DNA of 64,000 nucleotides from Zygosaccharomyces rouxii (Eukaryota > Ascomycota > Saccharomycetes > Saccharomycetales > Saccharomycetaceae): contig NC_012993.1 of assembly GCF_000026365.1 (NCBI RefSeq), positions 1,240,001-1,304,000 on the forward strand. Direction: 5' to 3'. A model generated the notes under the pieces. The model was given only the letters and a program-made list of their open reading frames with translations, made no database searches and was not told the origin of the DNA. The position numbers were made by a program, and so were the translations under genes. Every line of letters starts with the position of its first letter. Position 1 is the stretch's first letter. Below, piece after piece: positions 51,216 to 60,152 of this stretch.

Positions 51216-51743
51216 TCACCTGTTTAAATATTTTTTAGCCAATGCTCTTACTCTTGAATCAAATGCCGGACTCGGTATTGGTTCATTGACTTTATAAAAT
51301 GGATTCATCAATGTCTTCACGTATAGTTCGTGTACTTCTTGGTAAAACGATTTAACCATATTGTCATCAATCTGTGTATTCCCATTGGGTGGGCCCCCAT
51401 GAATCATAACCAGCTTCATTCCACCATAGGTTATATAAGCAGTAATCGCCAATCCATAGAAATGATCCACTTTTCCCAAATAACAATTATCAGTATTGTT
51501 GACGTTCTTCGATCTTAAAAAGCCTCCTGATAATCCTCCTCTACCATGTTGTGCATTGGGACTAACTTGCCATTGTAAATCTTCCACTATATCTAATGAA
51601 GCATGCAGTATAAACGCATTCAGCTCTTTCAAATTCTGTTGAAATCCTTGTTGTAATTGACCCTGTTGACCCTGTTGAGAAGTAAATTCAGCTTCATAGA
51701 TGGGATTATCCTTCTTCCCAATGATGGCAAAATATTGTGGCAT
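51216..51743 (-). CDS. TRS20: TRAPP complex subunit Trs20 (sedlin)
   Basis: A 175-residue longin-fold subunit of the TRAPP tethering complexes, homologous to human sedlin. The start MPQYFAIIGKKDNPIYEAEF is nearly identical to the S. cerevisiae protein, and NNTDNCYLGKVDHFYGLAITAY and NPFYKVNEPIPSPAFDSRVR are diagnostic (each a contiguous conserved block). The frame extends 35 codons upstream, but the family start at 51743 is preferred and gives the S. cerevisiae length. It converges with DSN1 and is divergent from MTC4. Confidence 0.95.
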   Translation of the reverse strand: MPQYFAIIGKKDNPIYEAEFTSQQGQQGQLQQGFQQNLKELNAFILHASLDIVEDLQWQVSPNAQHGRGGLSGGFLRSKNVNNTDNCYLGKVDHFYGLAITAYITYGGMKLVMIHGGPPNGNTQIDDNMVKSFYQEVHELYVKTLMNPFYKVNEPIPSPAFDSRVRALAKKYLNR

Positions 51744-51925
51744 CACACTTGGGTTTCTAACTATTGTGTTTCGAAAGCGTTTACCTTGTTTATACGATGG
51801 AGTTTCTACATCAAAGATCAATTTCATGTTGGAAGATAAATTTACCATACTTTTAAAACAAGATCAACAAGAAAGTCAACAAGTAAAGGGGAAGAGCTGG
51901 TTCTCATAGCCTGAAATTCATACTC

Positions 51926-53920
51926 ATGCAGCTTACGAATAAATCAAGTGAAGAGCAGACGGATACCCGTGAGACAGTTGATGAAGATAGTACAAATGAG
52001 ATTAAGGATACCACTCAAGACGAGGTTAAGCGTAACAGAATAAAACTTATTACTAAGTTGCTCATCGATAGTAAGTATAGTCTCATGGATGATGTTAATT
52101 ACAACAGGGGATTTTCTGAACTTAAGGACAAGAGTGTATTGAAAGAAAGCCATTTAGATCCAGTAATTAGTGAATCTAATTCAAGTGTCTCTCTGGATAA
52201 ATCTAACGCTAATAAAAACAATAACAACCATAAGAACAACAAGAATGTGAAGAACTTTGGTATTACAATTCCGAGATCCACAAGGATTAAAGCTGATCGT
52301 GTAAGGATTTATTTGGATAATTATTACACTAAAATGGAAGGAAGCATATCGATAGAAAACTCAGAGCATTTACATGAAGGGATAGAAGGTGTCTATAACC
52401 CTTTACAGGTTATCAGAAATCGTAAGTTGAAGAACAAATATAATGAGATGCCAGCAAGACAATTTTCCATGCGAAAGCCTCCATTGATAGCTGTATTAGA
52501 GTTTTCTAGAAAACCCCACAAGAGAATGCCCTGGTTTGTAGATGTTACTGAAATTTCTAGTGATATGACTTGGAGAACTTCGCATTGGGATGAGTTGGTC
52601 GATCCCCACGGTAACTTATGGTTCGGTAAGAAGGATACTTCTTCACATATTGAAGGTCCCTACAATAAGTCTAGACATGAAAGCCGGTCGAGTCAAAAAA
52701 AAAACCAGAACCACCATCATCACCACCACCATCACCATCACCTTAGGCGGCCTTACCATAGATCACGATCCTCACGACGAGAAAGTGGAGCAGGGCTCCC
52801 GGATTATGGTAGCACTACAGATGATGGCGACGTCAACGGTACACCAATGGAGAACACTAAATTATTGAAGTCCTATAACGAACTTGATGTTAACGACAAG
52901 GACATCAATCATTTGACTCCGGAGGAATATGCAGATGAAGAATCTCTCAATGCTGCTAGCGAAAGATCAAGACTCAATAGGTTTGAAATGATGATTAAAA
53001 AACCTAGATGGTCGAAATCACCCAATTCTCGTCGTAAAAGTCATGGTACCTCCGTAGACAAACTGACAACTCCAATACATCATACCAGAACCGGTTCCAC
53101 GGCGACGACGCGTGCAACCAGGCCCAGCCGTGGTAGTGCTAGTAGTGGTTTAGTTTCGAACATTTCAACTACACCTCAAGCCAATAACTCAATTGCTAGC
53201 AATAGTACTGATTCACAAATGCCGAGGAATAATCTTTTAAATGCAGTAGCTATTCATAGATTGAGAACTCCTGGTGCCGAGGTAGCTGTGGATGATGATG
53301 ACGAAGAAGATGCACAAGAAATAGATCCCTTACAGGAAAAGCCATTCGAACCGGTGAAATCCTCCGAGAACTTTGAATATGGACAGGTTGATGAGAAATT
53401 ACAAGAGCACAGATATTCTACACGATTTCTATTGAGTGCAATGAAAGTAGTTAAACACAGAAAAATGACAGATGCTATTATTAAAAAGAAGTATATTCAA
53501 AAGAGGTGTACTCCACAACACGATGAGAACATGCCTTTGATCGTTAACAGTACATCAGAGATGTTAAAAACGTATGATGAAGAGCTGGAAAGAGCTTTGA
53601 AGAAAGGGAATAATTATGCATCATCCCTTTTGAACGACTATTCCATGTGCGTGGAAACATTAATCTCGACGACAGACAGAATCCTAAGTGATATTAATAC
53701 GACTCTGACTTTGAAATTGAAGATGTTCCAAGAAAATGCCGATAGGTTCGGTACTTTAAAAATGATGAAAACCCAAAAACTGACTAAAATTCTCTACGGT
53801 GTACTCGAATTTACCATTATTACAGTGTTTTGGACAATTTGGCTTGCAGTTAGCATTGTAAAATGTACAAAACTTAGCCTTGTCCTCACAGTAAAGCTAT
53901 TGAAATGGATGCTATGGTAA
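51926..53920 (+). CDS. MTC4: Mtc4-like protein (telomere capping genetics)
   Basis: A 664-residue protein matching Mtc4 (YBR255W), identified in S. cerevisiae by synthetic interaction with a telomere-capping mutant; molecular role unknown. The conserved central block includes KADRVRIYLDNYYTKMEG, KPPLIAVLEFSRKPHKRMPW and TWRTSHWDELVDPHGNLWFG. A run of ten histidines (52712-52741) follows directly after an A10 tract. The C-terminus is predicted membrane-embedded, with hydrophobic stretches LEFTIITVFWTIWLAVSIV and LSLVLTVKLLKWML. S. cerevisiae Mtc4 is 694 residues. The 182 bp promoter is shared with TRS20. Confidence 0.9.
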   Translation: MQLTNKSSEEQTDTRETVDEDSTNEIKDTTQDEVKRNRIKLITKLLIDSKYSLMDDVNYNRGFSELKDKSVLKESHLDPVISESNSSVSLDKSNANKNNNNHKNNKNVKNFGITIPRSTRIKADRVRIYLDNYYTKMEGSISIENSEHLHEGIEGVYNPLQVIRNRKLKNKYNEMPARQFSMRKPPLIAVLEFSRKPHKRMPWFVDVTEISSDMTWRTSHWDELVDPHGNLWFGKKDTSSHIEGPYNKSRHESRSSQKKNQNHHHHHHHHHHLRRPYHRSRSSRRESGAGLPDYGSTTDDGDVNGTPMENTKLLKSYNELDVNDKDINHLTPEEYADEESLNAASERSRLNRFEMMIKKPRWSKSPNSRRKSHGTSVDKLTTPIHHTRTGSTATTRATRPSRGSASSGLVSNISTTPQANNSIASNSTDSQMPRNNLLNAVAIHRLRTPGAEVAVDDDDEEDAQEIDPLQEKPFEPVKSSENFEYGQVDEKLQEHRYSTRFLLSAMKVVKHRKMTDAIIKKKYIQKRCTPQHDENMPLIVNSTSEMLKTYDEELERALKKGNNYASSLLNDYSMCVETLISTTDRILSDINTTLTLKLKMFQENADRFGTLKMMKTQKLTKILYGVLEFTIITVFWTIWLAVSIVKCTKLSLVLTVKLLKWMLW

Positions 53921-54009
53921 CGAAAAGACTTGTCATTGTAACGTATAAACTACATATATGAGTGCAAAATTGTAATATTTTTTTTTTGTTGGTTTAATCC
54001 CCTAGCCGC

Positions 54010-54436
54010 CTAGCTACGTTTGGTAGTGCTTTCGGCGACAGCCCCGTCTTCCAAGAATATACCTCTTTCTGCAGCTTCATCCAATATACGCTCTCTACGC
54101 TTTAATTCAGTTTCATAATATTTGGATTGGAATTTCAACAGTTGTTTGTCTGCTTGAAAGACGGCCCCCATGGAGATCCACGAACTGTGGTAAAACACCC
54201 TTACCGGGGTCCTTACGTTCTTATACACACGAGAAAATCTTCTTAAAAGCAACCCAGTCGTGAGACTGATCAGTGCACCTTGAGCAGCTCCTATACATGA
54301 AGCTACCGCAATCTGTAATTTTAAAGAGTTAGTAAACGCTACATTTCAAGAGCAAAAGAAAGAACGCACATACCTCCTTGGTGAGTTGTCTAACGGTCGC
54401 AGGATCATAGTGGATCGGCTGCACTTGACGTGGCAT
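54010..54436 (-). CDS. RCF3: Respiratory supercomplex factor Rcf3 (two exons)
   Basis: A spliced gene, exon 1 at 54374-54436 and exon 2 at 54010-54312, encoding 121 residues and matching Rcf3 (YBR255C-A), a mitochondrial inner membrane protein affecting cytochrome oxidase. Exon 1 reads MPRQVQPIHYDPATVRQLTKE; the last residue and start of exon 2 (IAVASCIGAAQGAL) join into the conserved LTKE-IxVASCIGAAQGAL segment. Exon 2 continues with LLLRRFSRVYKNVRTPVRVF and the basic/acidic tail AAERGIFLEDG. Two hydrophobic segments span about 22-45 and 55-75. S. cerevisiae RCF3 also has one intron. It converges with MTC4. Confidence 0.93.
54313..54373 (-). other. Spliceosomal intron in RCF3
   Basis: A 61-base intron on the minus strand. 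The 5' splice site is GTATGT (ending at 54373), the branch point TACTAAC at 54328-54334 and the 3' site CAG at 54313-54315. It separates Glu21 and Ile22 in phase 0. Confidence 0.93.
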
Positions 54437-54612
54437 CTTGATGAAACAGAAGGGACGGATTGTATAGTGACTCAATTCAACAGAAGATCCCCATGAACTA
54501 ACGAACCACTATTACCTGCCTACCCTTTGAGCCAAACAAAGAGTCGCTTCGTACGTGTCTTAATCAAGCACTTACTATGAATTTACATATATATATTTAT
54601 GTATCTATATAT

Positions 54613-54633
54613 TTGTGTGTGTGTGTGTGTGTA
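54613..54633. repeat. GT dinucleotide microsatellite
   Basis: About ten GT units lie directly after the STS1 stop codon, in the interval with RCF3. TA-rich sequence precedes them. Confidence 0.9.
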
Positions 54634-54635
54634 TG

Positions 54636-55616
54636 TTACTGATTATCGCCTACAGTATAATTGTCGGTACTACCTGACCAACGATTCCTTGTGGCGTTAG
54701 TTCCCTTAGTGCTATTTGAATCTGTGACGCCCGCATCGACCACGGCCAATGATTTAAACTGATTCAAAGGCTTAGTTAAAATTCCATGGCACAACTCATT
54801 GTATAATTCTAATTTTTGTATCCAATTTCTTAGCAGTGGTGCATCGTTAACAGTCATGATAACATCCCTTGCAATGTGTTCAATAACTGTACACCAAAGA
54901 CATGCTAATTGTTCCAAACATTTATCGTAATAGTAGTTATTACTTGCTAGCTGAAATCTTGGCAATTTTGTAACCATATCTGTGGTCATATCTAAAATTT
55001 TTAATGATTCATGCAAATTATCAACTCTTGGTGGAATCCTGTCCAGCACACAATCGACCAGACAGTTCAAAAATTCTAAAATATGAGGTTTCATCCGGAC
55101 AAATGCATAGTCACTTAGACGTTGGTAATCGTGGGATCTGCTATATGGTATGCTTTCATGTAACTGTTGTAGTTTTTCCTTTAGTAAAATTTCACATTTT
55201 TCAATGCTAAAATTAAAATCAACTAATTTGTTCTGCACTAACTGTTGAGAAATCGGATAATTCTTCATTACCTCTATCAGAATGTACTGTAGCTGGTCCT
55301 TACTCATTAACTCTAATCCTCTGTGTAACGGTAACGGTTGTCCACTAATGGTTGAATGGTGAGGTCTCCTCTTGGAGACGTTATATTTACGGGGTGGAAC
55401 CATCATCTGCGGCTGTGGATTTGTTGGTTCGTCTAACCGACGCTTACGTCCTTTTGGGTCCATTCCTTGAGCTTGAACTAAGTTAGCAACCATACTGTTT
55501 AAGCTTTTCTCGTTTTCTCTTGCTTGTTGTTCCTCTTGTTCTTGACACTTCATAACGTTATCAGACTTGAAACCCCAGGAAAAGCCGGCACCTAGAACTG
55601 CTGTATTATTTTCCAT
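54636..55616 (-). CDS. STS1: Proteasome nuclear tethering factor Sts1 (Cut8)
   Basis: A 326-residue protein matching Sts1 (YIR011C), homologue of fission yeast Cut8, which brings 26S proteasomes into or to the nuclear envelope. It has a basic nuclear-localisation region (GRKRRLDEP and YNVSKRRPHH), then the conserved helical bundle: QPLPLHRGLELMSKDQLQ, SIPYSRSHDYQRLSDYAFVR, EFLNCLVDCVLDRIPPRV and LPRFQLASNNYYYDKCLEQL. The Ser/Asn/Thr-rich tail is variable. I start at the ATG at 55616; eight codons upstream is TTG only. Divergent to SQT1, as on S. cerevisiae chromosome IX. Confidence 0.95.
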   Translation of the reverse strand: MENNTAVLGAGFSWGFKSDNVMKCQEQEEQQARENEKSLNSMVANLVQAQGMDPKGRKRRLDEPTNPQPQMMVPPRKYNVSKRRPHHSTISGQPLPLHRGLELMSKDQLQYILIEVMKNYPISQQLVQNKLVDFNFSIEKCEILLKEKLQQLHESIPYSRSHDYQRLSDYAFVRMKPHILEFLNCLVDCVLDRIPPRVDNLHESLKILDMTTDMVTKLPRFQLASNNYYYDKCLEQLACLWCTVIEHIARDVIMTVNDAPLLRNWIQKLELYNELCHGILTKPLNQFKSLAVVDAGVTDSNSTKGTNATRNRWSGSTDNYTVGDNQ

Positions 55617-56066
55617 ACTCTTTAATCCAGTAAATGTCAACTCTAGTAACCTCTTCTAAGTGTTAAAGTTCTTTGAATGTATTAGTTGTTTTAAACTGTG
55701 AGAAGAAATCTTTGCAATTTCGCCTTTTCTATGTTTAAACTGGTCCTTAGTTCACGTGGCAAGTAGAGTATAGCCTTCTAAGGTTAAATGGATCAGAATT
55801 CGATGAATCTAGTGTTCAAATAGACTGAAATCCACTGGTAATGTAATGGGGAATTTCTCTAGATAGTTCTTTTCTGTATTTTTTTTTTTTTTTTGTAATT
55901 GTATTATGCAAATTTTTACCATAGGGTTCCTTGCGATGAGCTAAGATGAATTTGACGAATTATTCATGAATAATCAAGAAAATTGCAAAGAAAAAAGTAT
56001 AAGAAGGGGTCCAGATTCGTGGTTGAAGACCATTATTAGCGGAATTTGATACACCAGGATTCTCAC
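55617..56066. promoter_or_regulatory. STS1-SQT1 divergent promoter with PAC and RRPE-like sites
   Basis: The 450-base shared promoter has GCGATGAGCT at 55933-55942, an exact PAC element, and AAATTTTT at 55910-55917, a core match to RRPE. They lie 125-155 bp before SQT1. PAC with RRPE marks ribosome biogenesis genes in yeasts, which suits SQT1. A CACGTG hexamer is at about 55754-55759, followed by GGCAAG, only a weak resemblance to PACE. Confidence 0.8.
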
Positions 56067-57374
56067 ATGTCGCAAGAAGAGCAGCAAGTAGGTCCTTCTC
56101 AGGGCTTAGAGAACCCACAGGATGAATTTATCCAGTTCAATGAAGTGGATCAGGAAATAGTGGCTGATGATGATGAAGAGCCCATGGATGAAGACGATGA
56201 TGACGAAGAAATGGGAGAAGGTGAAGGTGCTGAAGAAATTGATGAGTCTATACAAATTGATTTGAGTAACAATTCAGTGACCTATTTCGATAAACATACG
56301 GATTCTGTATTCACAATTTTCCAACATCCAACACTACCGTTGGTATGCTCTGGCGGTGGTGACAATATGGCTCACCTTTGGACCGTTCATTCTCAACCAC
56401 CTAAATTCGCAGGAACTTTAGAAGGCCACACAGAATCTGTCATTGCAGGTGGATTCACTAGTGATGGTAAATTCTTAGTTACTGCTGATATGACGGGTAA
56501 AGTCATTGTAAATGCATCTCAGAAGGGTGGTTCTCGCTGGAATAAGAGTGCAGAACTACAGGAAGTGGAAGAAATCGTGTGGTTAAAATGCCACCCAACT
56601 ATTCCAGGTATATTTGCCTTCGGTGCTACCGATGGATCAGTCTGGTGTTATCAGATAGATGCACAGAGTGGGTCTGTCGAGCAACTAATGAGTGGATTCG
56701 CGCACCAAGAAGATTGTACCGCTGGTGAGTTCGTTAATGTTACTCAAGGTGAAAACGTCTTACAATTGGTTACTACTGCAACGGACGGTAGTATCGTTGG
56801 CTGGAACGGGTTCACCGCTCAACAACTGTTCAAAATCTCCAAAGACGAATTGAAAGGTCTAGAAGCTCCCTGGGTTACAGTATCAAGAGCTCCCGAGACC
56901 GGTAATGCAGCTCTAGTTGTATGTGGATCTAACAATGGTGTTCTTGCCGTGATCAATGCTAATAACGGCTCCGTGCTACATCTTTCCGCGGTGATGGAAT
57001 TACAACCAGGGGACGATGATATCATTGCATCTATTGAAGCTATTTCATGGTCGCCGAAATTACCGCTAATGGCAGTGGGACTTGTATCCGGAGACGTATT
57101 GATTTACGATACAACCACTTGGAGAGTGAGACATAAGATCACTTTGGAAGATTCCGTTACAAAAATATTAATCGATGATGAAAATATGTTTGTCTCCTGC
57201 ATCAATGGTAAGGTTCATGAATTCGACGTTAGATCAGGCCAAGAGAAATTCGTCTGTTTAGGACATAACATGGGTGTTCTTGATTTCGTGTTGTATAAGA
57301 GAGAAGGTGCACCTACAAGACTAATTACAGCTGGTGACGAAGGTGTATCTCTGATCTTTGAAGTTCCAAATTAA
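56067..57374 (+). CDS. SQT1: Ribosome assembly WD40 chaperone Sqt1
   Basis: A 435-residue WD40 protein matching Sqt1 (YIR012W), the dedicated chaperone that captures nascent Rpl10. The N-terminus is very acidic (about 25-65, DDDEEPMDEDDDDEEMGEGE), then eight WD-like repeats follow, for example VFTIFQHPTLPLVCSGGGDN, LEGHTESVIAGGFTSDGKFL and IEAISWSPKLPLMAVGLVSG. I start at the ATG at 56067; the frame extends seven codons upstream to TTG. S. cerevisiae Sqt1 is 431 residues. It stops 34 bp from the convergent RIB5 stop. Confidence 0.95.
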   Translation: MSQEEQQVGPSQGLENPQDEFIQFNEVDQEIVADDDEEPMDEDDDDEEMGEGEGAEEIDESIQIDLSNNSVTYFDKHTDSVFTIFQHPTLPLVCSGGGDNMAHLWTVHSQPPKFAGTLEGHTESVIAGGFTSDGKFLVTADMTGKVIVNASQKGGSRWNKSAELQEVEEIVWLKCHPTIPGIFAFGATDGSVWCYQIDAQSGSVEQLMSGFAHQEDCTAGEFVNVTQGENVLQLVTTATDGSIVGWNGFTAQQLFKISKDELKGLEAPWVTVSRAPETGNAALVVCGSNNGVLAVINANNGSVLHLSAVMELQPGDDDIIASIEAISWSPKLPLMAVGLVSGDVLIYDTTTWRVRHKITLEDSVTKILIDDENMFVSCINGKVHEFDVRSGQEKFVCLGHNMGVLDFVLYKREGAPTRLITAGDEGVSLIFEVPN

Positions 57375-57408
57375 TCCTACAAACTATAATATAATTTCTG
57401 TACAATAT

Positions 57409-58113
57409 CTATTTAGAGACCGATTTCAATTTTTCATCAATCAATTGTGAAACTAATTGGTTTAATTTGCTGTTACGATTGTCAATTTGGTTCTTTAGAG
57501 TGGTTTCAATCTGTTTTTCAATCACTTTACCAGTCAAATCCACTTCGATGTTAACTAGGGACCCAACAGATTTTAATGGCAAGTTAACATGCTCTTGAGT
57601 ATGTTTGATCATGCTGATATAGAAAACGTCATCTTGATCGATGGTAGTCACGGTCAATGAAGTACCATCAATTGCAATAAATCCCTTCTCAACGATGAAT
57701 CTGTCGAAGTGAGGGTCTCTCAGTTTAAATCCGAATATTATTGAGTTACCTTCAGGCTTTTTGCTTACAATCGTGGCGACAGTATCGACATGTCCCTGCA
57801 CATAATGGCCACCAAATCTAACTTCTTGACTTACAGCTCTTTCTAAATTAATCTTTGCACCGTTTTGCCAGCTGGCAACATTGGTTCTATCCTTGGTTTC
57901 TGGTGAAATACCAACTTTAAAAGTATTGTCATCAAATTCTGTCACCGTAAGACAGATACCATTGCATGCAATAGAGTCACCGATGTGACAATCACCTAGG
58001 ATGGGTTTACAATCAGTAATGGTAACAGATGCACCTTGACCACCACTTTCAGTGTCATCAAACTCCTTGTACTCGACAACAGTTCCAATATGCTCTACTA
58101 TACCTGTAAACAT
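57409..58113 (-). CDS. RIB5: Riboflavin synthase
   Basis: A 234-residue riboflavin synthase that dismutates two molecules of 6,7-dimethyl-8-ribityllumazine to riboflavin. It has the family start MFTGIVEHIGTV and two similar lumazine-binding barrels (about 1-97 and 98-200), each with a signature: SIACNGICLTVTEFDDNTFK and GFIAIDGTSLTVTTIDQDD. GHYVQGHVDT is the conserved inter-domain block. S. cerevisiae Rib5 is 238 residues. RIB5 follows YBR255C-A in S. cerevisiae, consistent with the order here. Confidence 0.97.
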   Translation of the reverse strand: MFTGIVEHIGTVVEYKEFDDTESGGQGASVTITDCKPILGDCHIGDSIACNGICLTVTEFDDNTFKVGISPETKDRTNVASWQNGAKINLERAVSQEVRFGGHYVQGHVDTVATIVSKKPEGNSIIFGFKLRDPHFDRFIVEKGFIAIDGTSLTVTTIDQDDVFYISMIKHTQEHVNLPLKSVGSLVNIEVDLTGKVIEKQIETTLKNQIDNRNSKLNQLVSQLIDEKLKSVSK

Positions 58114-58586
58114 GTCGCTTTTGATATGGTTCGGTAGTGATGACTAACTTCCTCATCTTCTAAACTAAAGTGATTTTAAATACTTTGAGAAGACACCTAG
58201 TCATAAAGAGTTCAACAGATGACACATGGGGCTTTGTGGAAATGAGCTTAACAATTTACGGCATTAGAATGTGTTAAAGTTAAAGGTGCCTATGTTCAAG
58301 AAGAATTGTAAACGAAAAGAATATGCGTTGTTCTAGTATAATGCAAGTGAAGTATTGAGCAGTATGTGCTAAAATATGGTTAAATTAAATCTTTTGAGAA
58401 CTAAAAACTCCAGTATATCAAATGATGATATGATGAATTGCATTCTTTATTATGGCGCTGATATTAAAATAATACCAAACAGGATATGGCGGTTCCACCA
58501 TTGGTAAGTACATGGATAATCCTACCTTTATCTGCTAAGATCCTCTTTCACCCCCCATGACCACTACACGAAATTCAACCCAAGTG
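58114..58586. other. RIB5 upstream region (synteny junction)
   Basis: 473 bases before RIB5 and after the BAR1-type gene, both on the minus strand. Here synteny switches from the YBR256/YIR012 series to YIL015. I see no tRNA, repeat or gene. Confidence 0.55.
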
Positions 58587-60152
58587 CTAATGTGTATTAC
58601 ATGCAATGCTGGTCACCATCGTAGTAGCATGAGCAGATTTCGTCAAAGTCTGCGTATAGATTGAATTCCTACTCGATGAACCAATAGAAAAATTCGAACT
58701 TGTTGAAGAAATAGACTGAGAAGAGTTGGTACCCTTGGTAGCTTTCAATATACCAGTGGCTGTTGAGTCTGAGCAAAAAGTATAATTAGATGAATGTGGT
58801 AACGAAACGTTTGAACTTTTTGTAAAAATACTACCACTTACCGTTGAAGGCTCGCTTGAACTCCATGGTTTAGCACTGGCGCTTTTAGCTCCAGGTATGG
58901 TACCATCAGTTTGAATCTTAATCTGTGGGGATTGATCACCATCACCACTAAACTTAGCCTTCGCCATCGATACTTTGTAGTTATCAAGGTCGAATACCAG
59001 ATACGCATAAGATAGAAACACATCGCCTAAAGTCCATGTACCATCCTTGGGTAACACTCCCAATCCACAGTAAGATTCACCCGATGGTGGTAAAATTAAA
59101 GTTGAGACGGGCACAGCAATCTGTAAATCACCGAAATCAAACACAAATTCCGTATCATCGTCTTTTGGTGGGCAATCCATAACGTATATCCCATCATCCT
59201 CACTAAATCTAGCATTTTTATTGATAAAATGAGCCATTTTTGAAACAACTTCTTCAGGTGCCCCCATTAGACTTGTACCAGAATCGAGTAAAACGGCATA
59301 GTTATTCGTGTCAAAAGTCTCTTGTCTACCTTCACTTTTCTTTTGAGCTCCAAACCCTTGTAAGGTGACCGCTAATGTTGCAGGTTTAGAAACGATATTT
59401 GGATATTGGTTTGCCATGGGGAAAGTGTAAAGATCACCAGAGTATTTGGAAGGGTCTACACCACCAAATAAAACCGAACCACCACCTGAGCCATTGGGAT
59501 CATTCAAGTACATCGAATACGCAACAACATCTATAATACCGTCCTTCTTTAACATCTGGGGGAAATTGTCATAGAACTTGTTGGGTGCACCTGGGTAGCC
59601 CCTAACAGACTCTCTGCGTGGGAAACCTAAACCTAGTATACCAGGAATCTCTTCAGAAGCATACTGAGCAACTCCGAATTGTAACCCACTAATATGAGCA
59701 CCGGCGGCTGACACTTCATCGGTAGCCCAATACCCGTCATCGAAACTCCCATCCGTGTAATTGATGTAAAATCTACCGACATTCAAATCACGGAACTGTG
59801 ATGATGAATTCACATCTAAAGCGGTCAAACCTTGGCAATCAATTGTCTCCGTTATGGCCTTACCGTTATAAGTATAGTTCTTGCTAGCGCCGCTCTTAGC
59901 GTTCGAAGAACAAAATGGATTCGTCGAAGCCATAACCCAAGTATCTGCGGAACCTGAATCCACTACGAGGTCCAGCTTTTGTGCTGGACTACCGATTTCC
60001 AGAGTTGTAGAATAAAACTCGTCACTAACATGTTTTAATGATAACATCAAAGTGCCACTATTACCATCGCCGCCATTGTTGCTTCCATCCTTTTTGACCA
60101 GAGGGAAAGCACAGGCCAGCGATAGAAAAATTATCGTCAAAACATTGAACAT
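58587..60152 (-). CDS. BAR1: Secreted aspartyl protease, BAR1-position yapsin-family
   Basis: A 521-residue pepsin-fold protease. It has a signal peptide (MFNVLTIIFLSLACAFP), a very short pro-region with a Lys-Lys pair, and two catalytic motifs: VVDSGSADTWV (Asp65) and LLDSGTS (about Asp289). The Ser/Thr-rich tail (about 415-521, with several N-glycosylation sequons) ends CNTH without the hydrophobic stretch needed for a GPI anchor. That architecture fits Bar1, the secreted enzyme of a-cells that degrades alpha-factor, better than GPI-anchored yapsins. The neighbours SNL1 and VID28 are those of S. cerevisiae BAR1 (YIL015W-YIL017C). The substrate is inferred only from position; a general yapsin-type role is possible. 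Confidence 0.82.
   Translation of the reverse strand: MFNVLTIIFLSLACAFPLVKKDGSNNGGDGNSGTLMLSLKHVSDEFYSTTLEIGSPAQKLDLVVDSGSADTWVMASTNPFCSSNAKSGASKNYTYNGKAITETIDCQGLTALDVNSSSQFRDLNVGRFYINYTDGSFDDGYWATDEVSAAGAHISGLQFGVAQYASEEIPGILGLGFPRRESVRGYPGAPNKFYDNFPQMLKKDGIIDVVAYSMYLNDPNGSGGGSVLFGGVDPSKYSGDLYTFPMANQYPNIVSKPATLAVTLQGFGAQKKSEGRQETFDTNNYAVLLDSGTSLMGAPEEVVSKMAHFINKNARFSEDDGIYVMDCPPKDDDTEFVFDFGDLQIAVPVSTLILPPSGESYCGLGVLPKDGTWTLGDVFLSYAYLVFDLDNYKVSMAKAKFSGDGDQSPQIKIQTDGTIPGAKSASAKPWSSSEPSTVSGSIFTKSSNVSLPHSSNYTFCSDSTATGILKATKGTNSSQSISSTSSNFSIGSSSRNSIYTQTLTKSAHATTMVTSIACNTH

Noticed and set aside
55754..55766. CACGTGGCAAG as a PACE element for STS1
   Set aside because: Two mismatches to GGTGGCAAA; better read as an E-box CACGTG.
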